Part shown: positions 34,019 through 36,133 of the stretch, in pieces
Position numbering within the stretch: position 1 is the first letter of the stretch
Layout: each line of letters opens with the position of its first letter
Assembly (NCBI GenBank): GCA_025774555.1
Contig: JALGVT010000044.1
Span: forward strand, 1 to 36,133
DNA from: a candidate division LCP-89 bacterium
Lineage (GTDB): Bacteria; Electryoneota; B3-LCP
Direction of reading: 5' to 3'
Length of the DNA stretch: 36,133 nt
The notes under the pieces: generated by a model
Seen by the model: the letters and a program-made list of their open reading frames with translations, nothing else
The model's database searches: none
Told to the model about the DNA's origin: nothing
Made by a program: the position numbers and the translations under genes

Positions 34019-34024
34019 CTCCTT
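34019..34024 (-). promoter_or_regulatory. Shine-Dalgarno deciding the start of the SlyD-like gene
   Basis: On the minus strand this reads AAGGAG, seven bases before the ATG at 34011, favouring it over the start at 34029. Confidence 0.6.
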
Positions 34025-34093
34025 TTCACGTTATATTATAATTCATATATTTAGTTTTACAAATAGCGTCCACTGATCGCAGTTTCCCTTACA

Positions 34094-34114
34094 TTCTAAA
34101 TTCTAAATTCTAAA
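34094..34114. repeat. Three tandem copies of TTCTAAA
   Basis: A 7-base unit repeated exactly three times in the AT-rich gap between the SlyD-like gene and parB; possibly slippage-prone. Confidence 0.7.
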
Positions 34115-34123
34115 TTTATTCCC

Positions 34124-34996
34124 CTACCATCCCTTTTCCATCAGCTCGAAAAGCTCCAGCAGCCGGTCTAAATCCTCGTCGCTGTAGTATTCTATCTCTA
34201 TCTTTCCGCCTTTGCCCTTTCTGTGGTGTAGGCGCACGTGTGTCCCCAGCGTATTGCGCAGGCGCTCTTCTATCTGAGTTATATAAGTCGGTTTGCGCGT
34301 CGCCGTCTTTGCCGGAGCGGTCGGGGAAGTCATCTTCTTGGCGAACTGCTCCGCCTTCCTGACGGACAATCCTTCATTGATGATCTTTTTCCAGAGCGCC
34401 ACCTGGCGTTCGCGGTCGGAGAAGGCAAGAATAGCGCGGGCGTGCCCCGCCGTAATTTTGCCGGAACTCAGGCTGATCTGCACGTCGCGCGGCAGGTTCA
34501 TCAATCGAAGTGTATTTGCCACCGCTGCACGGCTCTTGCCGACTCGCTCAGCTATCTGCTCCTGCGTCAGATCGTATTTGGTTGCCAGTCGTTGAAATCC
34601 TTCAGCCTGTTCCATCGGATTCAAATCTTCACGCTGCAGGTTCTCGATCAGCGCTAATTCCAGCGCCTCTGAGCCGTCTTTAACGTCCGCTATAAACACC
34701 GGGATGCGTTCCATGCCTGCCATTTTCGTAGCGCGCAGTCTTCTCTCGCCCGCGATCAATTCAAAGCCGTCATCCATCTTGCGGACGATGATCGGCTGAA
34801 CCACGCCTTTGGATTTGATAGATGCAGCAAGATCACGCAACCCTTCATCGTCGAATTCCCGGCGCGGCTGCTGTGGATTTGCCCGGATACTATCCAATTC
34901 TATCTCTGCAAATTGAGGCGTTCGTCCCCCGAAGTCCGCCCCTTCCGGCAGTAAAGCCGCCAATCCTTTCCCCAGTCTGTTTTCACTACTGCTCAT
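34124..34996 (-). CDS. parB: Chromosome partitioning protein ParB (Spo0J)
   Basis: The 290-residue protein begins with the chromosomal ParB hallmark LGKGLAALLPE and has the N-terminal CTP-binding/clamp domain (NPQQPRREFDDE, GVVQPIIVR, AGERRLRATK, ENLQREDLNPMEQAEG). The parS-binding helix-turn-helix follows (LTQEQIAERVGKSRAAVANTLRLM), then a C-terminal dimerisation tail. It overlaps parA by 11 bases. No perfect 16-base parS (TGTTTCACGTGAAACA) or an obvious relative was noticed in the window. Confidence 0.97.
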   Translation of the reverse strand: MSSSENRLGKGLAALLPEGADFGGRTPQFAEIELDSIRANPQQPRREFDDEGLRDLAASIKSKGVVQPIIVRKMDDGFELIAGERRLRATKMAGMERIPVFIADVKDGSEALELALIENLQREDLNPMEQAEGFQRLATKYDLTQEQIAERVGKSRAAVANTLRLMNLPRDVQISLSSGKITAGHARAILAFSDRERQVALWKKIINEGLSVRKAEQFAKKMTSPTAPAKTATRKPTYITQIEERLRNTLGTHVRLHHRKGKGGKIEIEYYSDEDLDRLLELFELMEKGW

Positions 34997-35750
34997 AGTT
35001 TATAATCTCCTGTGCCAGAGATAAATAATCTTCCGCTCCATAGGATGTGATTTCGTAAAAGATAATTGGTCTGCCAAACGAAGGCGCTTCCGATAGTTTG
35101 ACATTCCTGCGGATAACTGATTTGAATAGCTTATCCACAAAGAACTTCTCCGCATCCTCCTTGACTTGTTTGGACAGGTTCAGCCGTCCGTCGTACATCG
35201 TCAACAAAACGCCCTCGATTTCGAGCGATAAATTCAGATGTTTCTGCACCAGCCTGACGGTATTGAGAAGTTGACTGATACCTTCGAGAGCGTAATATTC
35301 GCACTGAATTGGTATCAGCACAGAATCTGCAGCGGTCAGACTGTTTAAGGTTAGAAGTCCCAACGACGGTGGGCAGTCCATCAAGATGTAATCGAAATCG
35401 TTGCGAATCGGTTCGAGTGCTCTCTTCAGTATCTGCTCACGATTGATCATCGGCACCAGTTCAATTTCAGCTCCTACCAGCTTAATGTCCGAAGGGATAA
35501 CTTTGAGGTAATCCAACTCCGTATCCTGGATTATCTCAGCGGGTTCGACATCGTTAATCAGCAATTCGTAGATTGTCTTGTTTCGTTTTTCCGGTGTGAT
35601 GCCGAGACCGGATGAAGCATTAGCCTGCGGATCTATGTCCAGTAGCAGCGTTTTACGCTCCGCCGCTGCCAGAAAAGATGATAAGTTGATCGCTGTGGTG
35701 GTTTTCCCCACACCGCCCTTCTGGTTGGCTATGGCTATGACGCGGCTCAT
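34986..35750 (-). CDS. parA: Chromosome partitioning ATPase ParA (Soj)
   Basis: The 254-residue protein starts MSRVIAIANQKGGVGKTTTA, including the deviant Walker A KGGVGKT (residues 10-16). It has LLLDIDPQANASSGLG (Walker A'), YILMDCPPSLG (Walker B) and the conserved QCEYYALEGISQL. Size is that of chromosomal Soj-type ParA without an N-terminal HTH, so it is not expected to autoregulate by DNA-binding as plasmid type Ia does. The pair parA-parB is probably one operon. Chromosomal parAB usually lies near the replication origin; rsmG and mnmG are not seen in the remaining 383 bases. Confidence 0.97.
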   Translation of the reverse strand: MSRVIAIANQKGGVGKTTTAINLSSFLAAAERKTLLLDIDPQANASSGLGITPEKRNKTIYELLINDVEPAEIIQDTELDYLKVIPSDIKLVGAEIELVPMINREQILKRALEPIRNDFDYILMDCPPSLGLLTLNSLTAADSVLIPIQCEYYALEGISQLLNTVRLVQKHLNLSLEIEGVLLTMYDGRLNLSKQVKEDAEKFFVDKLFKSVIRRNVKLSEAPSFGRPIIFYEITSYGAEDYLSLAQEIINYEQ

Positions 35751-35820
35751 CAGGTGTTAATTCTCTCCGTTACTCAGTGTATATCAGGTGTACTTGTTTA
35801 TGTAATCAACAAACATGATC

Positions 35821-36133
35821 ACAAATTTCCACGGATCATCCCCTCTTCCACGAATCCAATCAGCGTAATCCCATATCATCTGCGCGAATCCGTGATCTTG
35901 TTTTAAGTTTTCAGTTTCTTTAGACCAACCCCAGACGCTAACAAATTTCCACGGATCATCCCCTCTTCCACGAATCTAATCAGCGTAATCCCATATCATC
36001 CGCGCGAATCCGTGATCCCTTTTTTTTACTACTAACGATCTATTTTATTTCAGCATCAGACGCTAACAAATTTCCACGGATCATCCCCTCTTCCACGAAT
36101 CTAATCAGCGTAATCCAATATCATCCGTGCGAA
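35821..36133. repeat. Three long direct repeats upstream of parA, running off the window
   Basis: A 77-base unit starting ACAAATTTCCACGGATCATC occurs at 35821-35897, 35941-36017 and 36066-36133 (cut by the window end). Copy-to-copy spacing is 120 and 125 bases. Copies 1 and 2 differ at only a few positions. Within each unit CACGGAT near the left and ATCCGTG near the right are inverted. Copies 2 and 3 also share the preceding CAGACGCTA. No gene is seen from 35751 to the end. The 70 bases before the repeats presumably contain the parA promoter. Confidence 0.85.

Noticed and set aside
35821-36133. CRISPR array
   Set aside because: Units are 77 bases with 43-48 base spacers that are themselves partly alike, and no cas gene is near.
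34124-36133. parS site for ParB near parAB
   Set aside because: I looked for TGTTTCACGTGAAACA and close relatives and did not see a match; a diverged site cannot be excluded.

Overview
The window looks like chromosomal DNA from a flagellated Gram-negative bacterium. Evidence includes polar-type flagellar regulators FlhF and FlhG, a lipoprotein signal peptide, a TrkAH potassium system and chromosomal ParAB. Moderate GC, HEINNP-type histidine kinases, and a VWA membrane protein next to tsaD and a YbbR protein are compatible with a delta-proteobacterial or FCB-group candidate phylum. I cannot place it more exactly from sequence alone.

Region 1 (1-16722, all + strand) is a flagellar and regulatory cluster: 3' end of fapA (DUF342), fliP, fliQ, a receiver-PAS-histidine kinase, fliR, flhB, flhA, flhF, flhG, a small membrane/coiled-coil protein, fliA (sigma-28), a small charged protein, an HDOD protein, a GAF-PAS-HisKA protein without an ATPase domain, a secreted-then-anchored TPR protein with a DUF6115-like tail, and a possible FliK-like protein. 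Most junctions are overlaps or a few bases, so the genes probably form one or a few transcripts. The export gate (FliPQR, FlhA, FlhB), the placement regulators (FlhF/FlhG) and the late-gene sigma factor (FliA) are together, and the two HisKA proteins and the HDOD protein suggest a signalling branch wired into the cluster.

Region 2 (16745-20656) holds a 63-residue membrane protein, a long KamA-type radical SAM enzyme and a convergent EpmA-like lysyl-tRNA-synthetase paralogue. These last two may act together in EF-P beta-lysylation. The intergenic spaces carry repeats.

Region 3 (20657-31198, all - strand), read in transcription order, runs class II aldolase, a Zn-ribbon DNA methyltransferase with a C-terminal nuclease-like domain, trkA, trkH, a YbbR protein, tsaD and a VWA-domain membrane protein. 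Spacing is tight throughout.

Region 4 (31199-36133, - strand) starts with a hairpin-rich repeat tract. It continues with an FKBP lipoprotein, a C69 family dipeptidase, an SlyD/FKBP-type isomerase, parB and parA, then three long direct repeats running off the window end.

The most unusual non-coding feature is a dispersed intergenic element present in three copies (about 10557, 17062 and 20241). It has two conserved hairpins, one with a compensatory base-pair change, and one copy looks like an internal-deletion derivative. No tRNA, rRNA, CRISPR array or insertion-sequence transposase was seen.
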